DNA of 64,000 bases from Roseibium sediminis (GTDB lineage: Bacteria; Pseudomonadota; Alphaproteobacteria; Rhizobiales; Stappiaceae), in contig NZ_VXDB01000015.1 of the NCBI RefSeq assembly GCF_008711325.1, forward strand, positions 62,001-126,000, given 5' to 3'. The position numbers were made by a program, and so were the translations under genes. This document shows positions 21,447 to 30,207 of the stretch, one piece after another (the first letter of the stretch is position 1; each line of letters starts with the position of its first letter). The notes under the pieces are model-generated. The model was not told where the DNA came from, made no database searches, and was given only the letters and a program-made list of their open reading frames with translations.

Positions 21447-22848
21447 AGCATCGCGGCAAGGGCTGCTGCGGCGATTGGTGCCGAAAGGCCTCGCAGCTCA
21501 GCTCATTGTGCTCATTGTGCTCGTTCTGGGCGGTGTATCAGCCGTTTTTGCCCTGACGATCCTCGTCACAGGCGGACAGAACCGCGCAGACAGCTCTGCG
21601 TCCATAGCTTTCAAGCATGTGATGGTCATCCATGAACTTGAGAAAATGCCCGCCGAGTCCAGAGCAGCTTTGATTGCCCATTACAATCGGACAGACCCTG
21701 AGCTCATCCTGAAGTTGCTTGATGAGAGGCCGGTGGAACTTGAAACTGTTTCTCCTCACCATAGGCCAAGGTTTTGGCCGTTTCAGCCGAGCGAGCTGGT
21801 CGACGGCATCGCATTGACAGGCGCGTACCCAATGTTGAACGCAGAGGGGCGGCCAACCTATCCGGTATTGGTATTTCGGTTGAGTGACGGTCAACTGGTT
21901 CAGGCTTCTCTGGGAGGCGTCGATGCCAAGCTGCATGGGCAGATGCCGCACCACAAACCGCCTCATCCTCATCCGCACCCGGATTTTGGGTCCCCATTCC
22001 TCATACCGGTACTGGTTGCCCTGTTTACGATCGGTGCGTTGTCGATCTGGTCTGTGCGCACCGTCATTCGCCCCTTGTCGGATCTTGCGAAGGCGGCGAC
22101 GACCTTCGGCCAGACGTCTATCGATCCGGTCCCCCTTGATGAGAGCGGCCCTTCGGAAGTTCGGGCGGCTGTCGCCGCCTTCAACCGGATGCAGGCCCGG
22201 ATCAACCAGATCCTGCATCAGCGGACAAGAACACTTGCGGCGATTGGTCATGACCTGAAAACGCCTCTTACGCGTTTGCGGCTGCGGCTGGATTTGGTGG
22301 AAGACGAGGATATCCGTCAACGCAGTCTGGCGGATCTTGAACATATGGAGAGCCAGCTTGAAAGCGCGCTCAACTATCTGAGGCAAGGCGCCAGCGCGGA
22401 ACCCCGTGTGCGCATTGATCTGGCCAGCCTTTTGACCAGCCTTGCTGATCAGTATGAAGGCACGGGCATCGAGTTCCGCTTGTCCCTTCAGCGTGGCGTC
22501 TCCATTTTCGGGCGCTATTCGGAGATGGTGCGGGCGTTTTCCAACCTGATCGACAACGCTCGAAAATACGCAGGATCGCCGCTGGAAATCCGGAATTTCA
22601 AGTCTCAGGATCAGTTCATCGTCGAGTTTGCCGATCACGGCCCGGGAATAGCGGCGTCAGATCGGCAAAGAATGCTGGAACCGTTTGAGCGCGGCGATGC
22701 GGCGCGAACAATGGAGCATGGACAGGGCTTCGGTTTGGGGCTGTCCACTGCGATGGCGATCATCGAAAGCCATGGCGGTGACCTTCAGCTGCTGGAGACC
22801 GAGGGCGGAGGACTGACAGTTCGCATTTGCCTTCCAGCGAAGGGCTGA
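21439..22848 (+). CDS. sensor histidine kinase with His-rich periplasmic segment
   Basis: 469 residues, EnvZ-like layout. TM1 is at about 20-44, a periplasmic domain at 45-184, TM2 at about 185-206 and HAMP at about 207-260. The HisKA motif AIGHDLKTPLTRL has phospho-His 271. The HATPase domain has N-box NLIDNARKYAG and G-boxes DHGPGI and GFGLGLS. Just before TM2 the periplasmic domain carries HHKPPHPHPHP (171-181, plus H166), a cluster that could bind a metal ion (inference). The GTG start overlaps the regulator gene. No cytoplasmic PAS or other input domain is visible. Confidence 0.93.
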   Translation: MPEASRQGLLRRLVPKGLAAQLIVLIVLVLGGVSAVFALTILVTGGQNRADSSASIAFKHVMVIHELEKMPAESRAALIAHYNRTDPELILKLLDERPVELETVSPHHRPRFWPFQPSELVDGIALTGAYPMLNAEGRPTYPVLVFRLSDGQLVQASLGGVDAKLHGQMPHHKPPHPHPHPDFGSPFLIPVLVALFTIGALSIWSVRTVIRPLSDLAKAATTFGQTSIDPVPLDESGPSEVRAAVAAFNRMQARINQILHQRTRTLAAIGHDLKTPLTRLRLRLDLVEDEDIRQRSLADLEHMESQLESALNYLRQGASAEPRVRIDLASLLTSLADQYEGTGIEFRLSLQRGVSIFGRYSEMVRAFSNLIDNARKYAGSPLEIRNFKSQDQFIVEFADHGPGIAASDRQRMLEPFERGDAARTMEHGQGFGLGLSTAMAIIESHGGDLQLLETEGGGLTVRICLPAKG

Positions 22849-22960
22849 CCGGCGAGGAATATCGCACGATTTTCCCTGAAACGGGGTTCTAGGCACTGGC
22901 CCCGGCGAACGGGGAGCTGTATACGCGCTAGATCGAAAATCCCAACCGTGTTGCGAGCCC

Positions 22961-23851
22961 ATGAAAACCATCCGGATCCGCATGTCAGCCGCTGAGCTGG
23001 AAGCCAAGCGTATTTCCAGCATTCTCGAATCGGCATTTGAAGACGAAGGAAATCCGGTCACGATTTTTGAGGATTCGGCTGACGGCAAAATCTGGACTGC
23101 GGAAATCCTGCTTTTCGATATGGAGATCGAGGAGGCCATCGCTCAGGTTCGTGACCGCGTTGGCTCAGACGCCTTCGCTGTGCCCGTGGATGCCGTGGAA
23201 CTGTCCGACGTGAATTGGGTCGAGAAGAGCCTGGAAGGTCTGGCACCCGTCAAGGCCGGACGGTTTGTCGTTCACGGCAGTCATGACCGCAGCAAGGTTC
23301 CCCCCGGAGCGCTCGGCCTTGAGATCGAGGCGGCGCTTGCCTTCGGGACCGGACATCACGGTACGACCGCCGGGTGCCTGGAAGAGATCGACCGACTTTT
23401 GAACATGCGTGAGTTCGACAGCATCCTTGATCTTGGAACCGGGACAGGCGTGCTGGCCATTGCCGCGGCAAAGCTGACGAAACAATATGTTCTGGCAACG
23501 GATATTGATCCTGTTGCCACACGAACCGCTGCGGAGAACGCCTGGCTCAATGGTGTCGGACCGCTGGTCAAGACGTTTACGGCCAACGGGATGGAGGATC
23601 GCAAGTTCGATCTCTACGGTCCGTTTGACCTCGTCATTGCTAATATTCTGGCACGTCCGTTGATGAAGATGGCCCGGTCTATTGCAACGCGCATGACGGA
23701 TCGCGCCACGCTTGTCCTTTCGGGACTGCGCGTCGAAGACGGTTCGCGCATCATCTTCGCCTATGGCACGCAGGGTTTCCACCTTGTTCGCAAGGGCGAA
23801 AAGGACGGCTGGCTGACCCTTACATTCGAACGTGGACGGGCAAAGGCCTAA
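22961..23851 (+). CDS. prmA: ribosomal protein L11 methyltransferase PrmA
   Basis: 296 residues. PrmA trimethylates lysines and the N-terminus of ribosomal protein L11 with S-adenosylmethionine. An N-terminal substrate-recognition domain (about 1-90) is followed by a class I methyltransferase fold. Seen: FGTGHHGTTAGCL at 128-140, the SAM motif DLGTGTGVLAIAAA at 157-170, ATDIDPVATRTA, and the motif IV equivalent NILARPL. The start is ATG at 22961. The 112-base gap after the kinase gene makes an independent promoter likely. Confidence 0.95.
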   Translation: MKTIRIRMSAAELEAKRISSILESAFEDEGNPVTIFEDSADGKIWTAEILLFDMEIEEAIAQVRDRVGSDAFAVPVDAVELSDVNWVEKSLEGLAPVKAGRFVVHGSHDRSKVPPGALGLEIEAALAFGTGHHGTTAGCLEEIDRLLNMREFDSILDLGTGTGVLAIAAAKLTKQYVLATDIDPVATRTAAENAWLNGVGPLVKTFTANGMEDRKFDLYGPFDLVIANILARPLMKMARSIATRMTDRATLVLSGLRVEDGSRIIFAYGTQGFHLVRKGEKDGWLTLTFERGRAKA

Positions 23852-23904
23852 ACACGGGGCTTGGAGGTTTTTGCCCTTGCCCTTCAGCTGGTGCCTTCAG
23901 GCAA

Positions 23905-23932
23905 CAAAAAAGCGCGGTTCCATGACCGCGCT
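23905..23932 (-). terminator. rho-independent terminator of the DUF1127-like gene
   Basis: Eight-base stem AGCGCGGT/ACCGCGCT (23911-23918 with 23925-23932), six-base loop. On the minus strand it is followed by a run of six T. It lies between convergent prmA and the small minus-strand gene; on the plus strand the tail is poor. Confidence 0.85.
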
Positions 23933-23960
23933 TTCAAAAACAGCAGGTTGATCAATCAGA

Positions 23961-24164
23961 TCAGAAAATGCTGACGCTGGAGCCCTGACGCTCGAGTTCC
24001 TTGCGGTCGTAGCCGTGTGCGGCAAGCGTTGCGTCGTCGAGCGACAGCAGGTAGCCGTTTACATAGCGACGGGCCTGAACAGAACGGGCTTCAACCATGC
24101 GGTCAAAAGCGCGGCGAACGAGGCTGCCGTTGGCGCGGGTAGAAGTGGACGTTGTCGTAACCAT
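23961..24164 (-). CDS. DUF1127-like small protein
   Basis: 67 residues. The arginine-rich helical core (RRAFDRMVEARSVQARRYVNG) and the tail LDDATLAAHGYDRKELE resemble the DUF1127/YjiS-type small proteins common in alphaproteobacteria, which are linked in some species to RNA turnover, phosphate or stress responses (established only for a few members). No membrane segment or signal peptide. It has its own terminator, and its promoter must lie in the 240-base gap shared with the divergent peptidase gene, where a perfect palindrome is found at 24287-24302. Confidence 0.8.
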   Translation of the reverse strand: MVTTTSTSTRANGSLVRRAFDRMVEARSVQARRYVNGYLLSLDDATLAAHGYDRKELERQGSSVSIF

Positions 24165-24286
24165 GATGGTTCTCCGTGCAGAATGTGGTGTCGGGCGTTT
24201 GAGCTAAACGTCCATTATTGTTGCCCTTTATATGGCTGATACCGCTCTGTTCAGGTAGGGGGCAGAACGCATGACAGACCTGCGTT

Positions 24287-24302
24287 TCTCGCATATGCGA
24301 GA
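24287..24302. promoter_or_regulatory. 16-base perfect palindrome, possible operator
   Basis: TCTCGCATATGCGAGA lies in the 240-base gap between the divergent DUF1127-like gene and the M24 peptidase gene. Length and symmetry suit a dimeric regulator. I do not recognise the binding protein. Confidence 0.4.
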
Positions 24303-24404
24303 TATTATGTTGCAACGCATTATTAACGATTGTTGATTTGTCAGGCTGGCCCGGAGTGCAACAATCCAGTTGATTGCGCGTCATTGTAGAATTACCGTCC
24401 GGCC

Positions 24405-26219
24405 ATGTTTCAGACGTTTGATGATCTCACCGATCCTTCCTGCGGGGCGCCGCATGCAGCGCTGCTCAGGGCCGAACTCAAGAGCCGTGATCTGGACGGG
24501 TTTCTGATCCCGCGCGCCGATGCTCATCAGGGCGAATATGTGCCGCCGCACGATTGCCGCCTGCAATGGCTGACCGGTTTTTCCGGTTCTGCTGGCGTTG
24601 CAGTGGTTCTCGGCGACAAGGCGGCGATTTTCGTCGATGGCCGATACACGATTCAGGTTCGTGATCAGGTGGATATGGCCGTGTTTCCGGCCCGCCACCT
24701 GATCAACGAGCCGCTGACAGGCTGGCTTTCTGACAATCTTCAGCCGGGACAGAAGCTTGGAATCGATGCCATGTTGCACCCGGTTCAGGAAGTGAAGCGC
24801 CTGCGTGCCGTGTGCGAGGAAGCGGGGGCCACACTGGTTCTCCTTTCCGATAATCCGGTTGATGCTGTCTGGGAGGATCGGCCAGAGGCACCTGTGGGAG
24901 CCGTTGCCCTTCATCCGCTCGCACTGGCTGGAAAGGCCGCCGGTGACAAGCTTGGCGAGGTACAGGCCAAGATCAAGGCGCGGAAGGCGGATGCCTGTGT
25001 GCTGACGCAACCCGATTCCATTGCATGGCTGCTGAATATTCGTGGGTCCGACGTCAGCCACACCCCGTTGCCATTGTCCTTTGCGGTCGTTGCTGCAGAG
25101 GGACGTCCGACGCTGTTCATCGATGGCCGGAAATTGTCGAATTCGGTTCGCGACACCTTGTCCGAGATCACCGATATTCAGGAACCTGCAGACTTCCTCA
25201 ATGCCCTGAATACTCTGGGTACAGAGCGGCGCAAGGTGATGATTGATCCCGCCCTTGCAGGCGAAGGCATTGCGAAGGCGATCACGGATGCTGGCGGCTC
25301 GCTTGTGGAGGCGCAGGACCCGATCCTACTGCCCAAGGCGATCAAGAATCAGGTCGAGATCGAGGGCGCACGGGCGGCGCATATCCGTGATGGTGTGGCC
25401 TACGCACAGTTTCTGTGCTGGTTTGACGAGGTCGCGCCGCAAGGCCAGCTGGATGAGATCGGTGCAGCGCGGAAACTGGAAGAGTTTCGGGTCGAGACTA
25501 GCGTTCTCAAGGACATCTCCTTTGACACGATTTCCGGTGCTGGTCCGAACGGAGCAATCTGTCACTACCGTGTGAGCGAAAAGAGCAATCGAAAGATCCC
25601 ACTCGATGTGCCGTTCCTGATTGATTCCGGTGCCCAGTTCGAGGATGGAACGACAGACATCACACGCACGCTTGCTGTTGGCGAGATGAGCGACGAGATG
25701 CGGCGTCAGTTCACGCTGGTGCTGAAGGGCCATATTGCGATCAGCACGGCAAAGTTTCCTGTCGGCACGTCCGGAGCGCAGCTCGATACGCTTGCCCGGA
25801 TCGACATGTGGAAGGCCGGACTGGATTTCGATCATGGCACGGGACATGGGGTCGGATCGTATCTGTCCGTTCACGAAGGACCGCAGCGGATTGCAAAGAC
25901 CGGAGTTCAACCGCTTGAACCGGGCATGATCCTGTCGAACGAACCTGGATACTATCCGGCGGGATCCTATGGTATTCGGCTGGAGAATCTGGAGCTGGTC
26001 ACAGAGGCTCGGGATATTCCGCGCGGTGAGCGCCCGATGCTCGGATTTGAAACCCTGACCCTTGCGCCGTTTGATCTGCGTCTCATTGATGCGTCGATGC
26101 TCACGGAGTTCGAGCGGTCCTGGGTGAACCGGTATCACACGCGGGTCTGCGAGACCTTGTCGCCACTTCTGGATGACAAGACTCGGATCTGGCTGGAGCA
26201 GGCAACCCGAGCGATCTGA
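24405..26219 (+). CDS. Xaa-Pro aminopeptidase, peptidase family M24B
   Basis: 604 residues, the three-domain form resembling eukaryotic APP1 rather than the shorter E. coli PepP. It releases N-terminal residues next to proline and is predicted to be cytoplasmic since no signal peptide is seen. Two creatinase-like N-terminal domains (SGSAGVAVVLGDKAAIFVDG; PDSIAWLLNIRGSD) precede the catalytic pita-bread fold. Metal ligands are visible in DSGAQFEDGTTDITRT (about residue 407 on), HGTGHGVGSYLSVHE (about 475), SNEPGYY (about 510) and RLENLEL (about 526). A strong terminator follows. Confidence 0.94.
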   Translation: MFQTFDDLTDPSCGAPHAALLRAELKSRDLDGFLIPRADAHQGEYVPPHDCRLQWLTGFSGSAGVAVVLGDKAAIFVDGRYTIQVRDQVDMAVFPARHLINEPLTGWLSDNLQPGQKLGIDAMLHPVQEVKRLRAVCEEAGATLVLLSDNPVDAVWEDRPEAPVGAVALHPLALAGKAAGDKLGEVQAKIKARKADACVLTQPDSIAWLLNIRGSDVSHTPLPLSFAVVAAEGRPTLFIDGRKLSNSVRDTLSEITDIQEPADFLNALNTLGTERRKVMIDPALAGEGIAKAITDAGGSLVEAQDPILLPKAIKNQVEIEGARAAHIRDGVAYAQFLCWFDEVAPQGQLDEIGAARKLEEFRVETSVLKDISFDTISGAGPNGAICHYRVSEKSNRKIPLDVPFLIDSGAQFEDGTTDITRTLAVGEMSDEMRRQFTLVLKGHIAISTAKFPVGTSGAQLDTLARIDMWKAGLDFDHGTGHGVGSYLSVHEGPQRIAKTGVQPLEPGMILSNEPGYYPAGSYGIRLENLELVTEARDIPRGERPMLGFETLTLAPFDLRLIDASMLTEFERSWVNRYHTRVCETLSPLLDDKTRIWLEQATRAI

Positions 26220-26239
26220 TCTGACGACGAATTTCAATA

Positions 26240-26269
26240 AACCCCGCGAGCGCTGCTGGCGGGGTTTTT
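26240..26269 (+). terminator. rho-independent terminator after the M24 peptidase gene
   Basis: Eight-base stem AACCCCGC/GCGGGGTT (26240-26247 with 26259-26266) with T tail to 26269, between convergent genes. Confidence 0.88.
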
Positions 26270-26285
26270 CCTTGAGGCGATTGCT

Positions 26286-27929
26286 TTAACGGTGTTCTTC
26301 TTCCGTGGCCTGAATGAGTGCCTTGTTGAAGTGGTTCAAGGCCCGCACATGGCGCGCAATGCCGACAATGCGGGTGGCATCGCCCTTGTCGACAACGGGA
26401 AGGGAAGACGCCCCGCTGTTGTCGAAGCTCTTCAATGCGCTTTCCAGCGAGTCCGTCACATGAAGATAGGGAGCGCCGGACCCGGGATCGAAAACGCGGT
26501 CCGTCTCGTCTTCCGGCGGAGCATCCATGAATTGTCGGACCTTGACGCTGGTGCCAAGAAACGCGTGGGCTCCCTCATGCAGGCAGACCCCACGCATTCC
26601 CAATTGCCAGTGGAAGAACGACTTGCCGTGGATGGCCTGATTGAGGCCTGTGGCGATGGAAACGCAGATCAAAAGCGCGATGGAAAGCTCATAGCCACCG
26701 GTCAGCTCGAACACGATCACGGTCGTCGATACAGGTGCGCCCAGAACGGCAGCTGCAACAGCTCCCATGCCAAGGATTGCATAAAGACCATGGCTTGACG
26801 CCATTTCCGGGTAGACGGAGGCCGCAATGAGCCCGAACGCTCCGCCCGTCATGGCACCGAGATACAGGCAGGGCGAAAAGATCCCCCCGCCAAAGCGTGA
26901 GGCGAGAGTGATGGAAGTTGCGGCTGTTTTCGCAACCAGCAGCGACAGCATCACGGTAATTGTCAGTTCGTGTTTGAGGGCTTGGTCCGTTGCCTCATAG
27001 CCAACGCCGAGAACTTGCGGAAAAAAGACCCCGATCGAGCCGATTGCCAATCCGCCGATAACGGGCCTCAGCCACAGCGGCATGGATATGTTTCTGGCGA
27101 CGTAATCCGTTCCTATCAGCGAAAACTGGAAGATGATGGCAACGGCGGCGCATGTCAGACCGAGAAGCGCGAAAGCAGGGATTTCCAGATAGGATGTGAT
27201 TTCATAGTCGGGAATGACAAAGGCTGCGGCCTCTCCAAACCAGAGGCGGCTGACCACGGTGCCAATGGTTGAGGCCAGCACAATCGGGACAAAGGCCGAC
27301 ATGGCGTAGTGACCGAGGATCACTTCATGCGCAAACAGGACACCGGCGATGGGAGCGTTGAAGGAGGCGGAGACGGCGCTGGCAACGCCGCAGGCCAGAA
27401 GGATGCGACGAGCCGAATCCGGCAGGCTGAACAACTGGCAAAGGGCGGTGCCGATGGTTGCGCCAAGATGCACCACCGGTCCTTCTCGTCCAGCGCTTGC
27501 TCCAAATCCCAGAGAAACGGTGGTGACGAGGGCCGACATCAGGCCCTCGCGAACCGGTAACCCGCGTCCGCCAAGAGCTCGGGCCTCGATGACGTCTGCA
27601 ACGCCGCCAGCGCGCTGTTTGGGTTGGTAGGTCTGCAGCAGCCAGCCGACAATCAGACCGCCAAACGTTGGGGCCGCGATGATCACCCACCATGGTTGCG
27701 CCAGCGCAGCTTCAATGGTGCGCTCGGACGCGGTACCCAGCCAACTCAGCTGATAGAGCGCGATCAGCATACGGAAGACGATGGCGGCAATTGCGACGAG
27801 TGCGCCGATGAGAACAGCAAGAACCCAGACCTCAGGAAGCCGATAGCCGAGAAAAAGGCGCATGTTGGGCGCAATCCAGCTAAACAGGATAGCTGGCAGG
27901 CGATGGATGTTGTCGACTATCTCTTTCAT
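26286..27929 (-). CDS. ClC-type chloride channel/antiporter with C-terminal CBS domains
   Basis: 547 residues, inner membrane. The ClC core has about ten or more hydrophobic spans. It shows the gating glutamate E149 in AGREGPVVHLG, the FNAPIAGVLF segment at 190-199 and GGGIFSPCLYLGA near the end of the core. The C-terminus holds a CBS-like tandem (YLHVTDSLESALKSF; SLPVVDKGDATRIVGI) that probably senses nucleotides. The first anion-binding motif is degenerate (AGGVADVIEA instead of GSGIPE). The position matching E. coli ClC E203, the inner proton glutamate, is V203 next to conserved E202. Whether it is a channel or a transporter cannot be decided from sequence alone. Confidence 0.93.
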   Translation of the reverse strand: MKEIVDNIHRLPAILFSWIAPNMRLFLGYRLPEVWVLAVLIGALVAIAAIVFRMLIALYQLSWLGTASERTIEAALAQPWWVIIAAPTFGGLIVGWLLQTYQPKQRAGGVADVIEARALGGRGLPVREGLMSALVTTVSLGFGASAGREGPVVHLGATIGTALCQLFSLPDSARRILLACGVASAVSASFNAPIAGVLFAHEVILGHYAMSAFVPIVLASTIGTVVSRLWFGEAAAFVIPDYEITSYLEIPAFALLGLTCAAVAIIFQFSLIGTDYVARNISMPLWLRPVIGGLAIGSIGVFFPQVLGVGYEATDQALKHELTITVMLSLLVAKTAATSITLASRFGGGIFSPCLYLGAMTGGAFGLIAASVYPEMASSHGLYAILGMGAVAAAVLGAPVSTTVIVFELTGGYELSIALLICVSIATGLNQAIHGKSFFHWQLGMRGVCLHEGAHAFLGTSVKVRQFMDAPPEDETDRVFDPGSGAPYLHVTDSLESALKSFDNSGASSLPVVDKGDATRIVGIARHVRALNHFNKALIQATEEEHR

Positions 27930-28082
27930 CGTCCCCTCGGCTGAGGGCTGGGGCGTGGCGCAGGTAGAGCTCCCGAGGGTGCCCGGTATTCGGTAAGGAA
28001 AGTGTCGACTGAGTCGCGGGGCAAAACCAGCCCCGGACCGGATTTTCCTTCAAATCCAACAGGAAACCCGAACTACGCGCGT

Positions 28083-28595
28083 CTATTTGCGTTTAATGGC
28101 GATGGAACGTCCCGCCCGTTCAGGACGTGGAAGACCGGCGTGTGCGCCTGCAAGGGCCTTGAGGTTCTGAAGTATGTCGTCAGGCCACGGAGATACCTTG
28201 CGGGCAGCCATGTCGACATGGAGGGACATCTGTTCAGATGTTGCCGAAAGCCAGCCCTCATCGGCGTGGCGCAGCTCCTGAAAAAAGTGTGCCCGCTTCT
28301 CGTCGAAATCCAGAAGCTGCAGGCTGGCGACAACCGGCATCCCGGCTTCCAGCTCGCGCACATAACAGACATGGACTTCCGCGGTGAAAAAGGACGCATT
28401 GCGGCTCTTCACATAGTCCTCTCCCATACCCAGAAGGTGAAAGGCGTCATCCACACCCTGATCAAACAGGACATTATAGTAGGCCATGTTCAGATGACCG
28501 TTGTAGTCGATCCAGTCCTCAAGAACGTGCTTGCGTTCGCTGATGAGGGGCGTGTGCGGCCACTTTTCCAAATTCTCGTTCCTTGCCTTGTCCAC
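28083..28595 (-). CDS. hot-dog fold acyl-CoA thioesterase family protein
   Basis: 170 residues from the GTG at 28595. A TTG at 28571, better spaced from AGGA, would give 162. The motif DWIDYNGHLNMAYYNVLFDQG is the 4-hydroxybenzoyl-CoA thioesterase/FcbC-like active-site region, with a conserved Asn-Gly-His-Leu-Asn. The rest fits one hot-dog domain (VHVCYVRELEAGMPVV; FFQELRHADEGWLSATSEQM). It would hydrolyse an acyl-CoA, substrate unknown; similar proteins occur in carnitine/betaine catabolic operons but no such genes are here. It is divergent from the flavoprotein gene. Confidence 0.8.
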   Translation of the reverse strand: MDKARNENLEKWPHTPLISERKHVLEDWIDYNGHLNMAYYNVLFDQGVDDAFHLLGMGEDYVKSRNASFFTAEVHVCYVRELEAGMPVVASLQLLDFDEKRAHFFQELRHADEGWLSATSEQMSLHVDMAARKVSPWPDDILQNLKALAGAHAGLPRPERAGRSIAIKRK

Positions 28596-28682
28596 GGGTG
28601 GAAACGCTTTGACGTTTGTCGTCAGGAATTACATAGTCTCGGCAACAAATGCATGGGTTTAAATCATAAGAAAGGTTCCCCG

Positions 28683-30092
28683 ATGACACCACAGGCAAAT
28701 CCGGCGCAGGTCTCTTCGGACAGAAGCGTCGCGGCCATCGGGATCCTTGTGGAGCGTTTCGGCGAGCGGTGCGTGCGGTCCGAGGCGGTTCGTGTGCAAC
28801 ATGGTCACACGACAACCTGGATACCGAACCAGCCGCCGGAAGCTGTTGTTTACGCGCAGTCGACGGAAGAAGTGGCTGAAATCGTGCGCGTTTGCGCCGA
28901 GCACAAGGTGCCTGTCATTCCGTTTGGCACCGGTTCCTCGCTTGAGGGCCACGTGAACGCGCCGATGGGCGGAGTTTCCATCGACCTGTCCGGCATGAAC
29001 GAAATCCTGAGCGTGTCTCCCGAGGATCTGGACTGCCGTGTGCAGGCCGGTGTGACGCGCAAGCAGCTCAATGCGCATTTGCGGGACACGGGCCTGTTCT
29101 TTCCGATTGATCCGGGGGCGGATGCGAGCCTTGGCGGGATGGCCTCGACCCGGGCTTCCGGGACCAATGCGGTCCGCTACGGGACGATGCGAGATGCCGT
29201 GCTCGGTCTGACGATCGTAACCCCGCAGGGCGAGATTGTTCGAACGGGCGGGCGGGCCCGCAAGTCCTCGGCAGGCTATGACCTCACCCGGCTGATGGTT
29301 GGAGCGGAAGGGACGCTGGGCGTCATCACCGAACTGCAATTGCGCCTTTTCGGTATTCCCGAAGCGATTTCCGGCGGCATCTGCCCATTCCCGGATGTCG
29401 AATCTGCCTGCAACGCGGTCATCTCCACGATCCAGTGCGGCATTCCCGTTGCGCGTATCGAGCTGCTGGACAAGGAGCAAGTGCGGGCTTGCAACACCTA
29501 TTCCAAGCTCGATCTCGTTGAAACGCCGACCTTGTTCCTCGAGTTTCACGGCTCTCAGGCCGGGGTGAAAGAGCAGTCTGACCTTTTCAACGACATTGCG
29601 ACCGAATTTGGCGGCGGTCCTTTCGTCTGGGAAACCCAGCCTGAAGCGCGCACCAAGCTCTGGGAAGCGCGGCACAATGCCTATTGGGCTGCCTTTACCT
29701 TGAGGCCGGGCTCGAAGGTGGTTGCTACGGATGTCTGCGTGCCGATTTCCCGTCTTGCCGAGTGCGTGGAGGCAACCCGAAAGGACATCGACGAAAGCGG
29801 CTTCGTGGCTCCCATCGTCGGGCATGTGGGCGATGGCAACTTTCATGTGCAAGTGCTGATCGACGAGACCGTGCCTGAGGAAATCGACGCGGCCCAGGCC
29901 TTTGTGGAGCGATTGAACCTGCGGGCCATTGAAATGGACGGCACATGCACCGGCGAGCATGGCGTGGGGCAGGGCAAGGTCAAATACATGCGCAAGGAGC
30001 ATGGCAACGGGGTGACCCTGATGCAGACGCTCAAGGCTGCAATTGATCCGGACAACATCATGAACCCCGGAAAAATACTGCCACCCTCGTGA
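28683..30092 (+). CDS. FAD-linked D-lactate dehydrogenase/glycolate oxidase-type oxidoreductase
   Basis: 469 residues from the ATG at 28683; the frame stays open back to 28002 but that part is antisense to the thioesterase gene. VAO-family flavoprotein with an N-terminal FAD_binding_4 domain (IPFGTGSSLEGHVNAPMGG, GADASLGGMASTRASG, AEGTLGVITELQLRL). The FAD-oxidase C-terminal domain has the metal-binding VGHVGDGNFHV and CTGEHGVGQGK. It matches D-lactate dehydrogenase (cytochrome)/GlcD-type enzymes that oxidise D-2-hydroxy acids and pass electrons to the respiratory chain. No GlcE/GlcF subunits are adjacent, which favours a stand-alone LDHD-like enzyme. Confidence 0.9.
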   Translation: MTPQANPAQVSSDRSVAAIGILVERFGERCVRSEAVRVQHGHTTTWIPNQPPEAVVYAQSTEEVAEIVRVCAEHKVPVIPFGTGSSLEGHVNAPMGGVSIDLSGMNEILSVSPEDLDCRVQAGVTRKQLNAHLRDTGLFFPIDPGADASLGGMASTRASGTNAVRYGTMRDAVLGLTIVTPQGEIVRTGGRARKSSAGYDLTRLMVGAEGTLGVITELQLRLFGIPEAISGGICPFPDVESACNAVISTIQCGIPVARIELLDKEQVRACNTYSKLDLVETPTLFLEFHGSQAGVKEQSDLFNDIATEFGGGPFVWETQPEARTKLWEARHNAYWAAFTLRPGSKVVATDVCVPISRLAECVEATRKDIDESGFVAPIVGHVGDGNFHVQVLIDETVPEEIDAAQAFVERLNLRAIEMDGTCTGEHGVGQGKVKYMRKEHGNGVTLMQTLKAAIDPDNIMNPGKILPPS

Positions 30093-30207
30093 CATAGTAT
30101 CTTTGAACAATGATATTACGGAAATGATTGCAACTGTGAGCGAATCTGGAAGCCAATAGTGTTGGACAGGACGTCATCATGAAATCGGATCTGAAAGGAG
30201 ACGGACG

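Noticed and set aside
28002..28682. 227-codon N-terminal extension of the flavoprotein frame
   Set aside because: It is antisense to the thioesterase gene; conserved flavoprotein sequence starts after the ATG at 28683.
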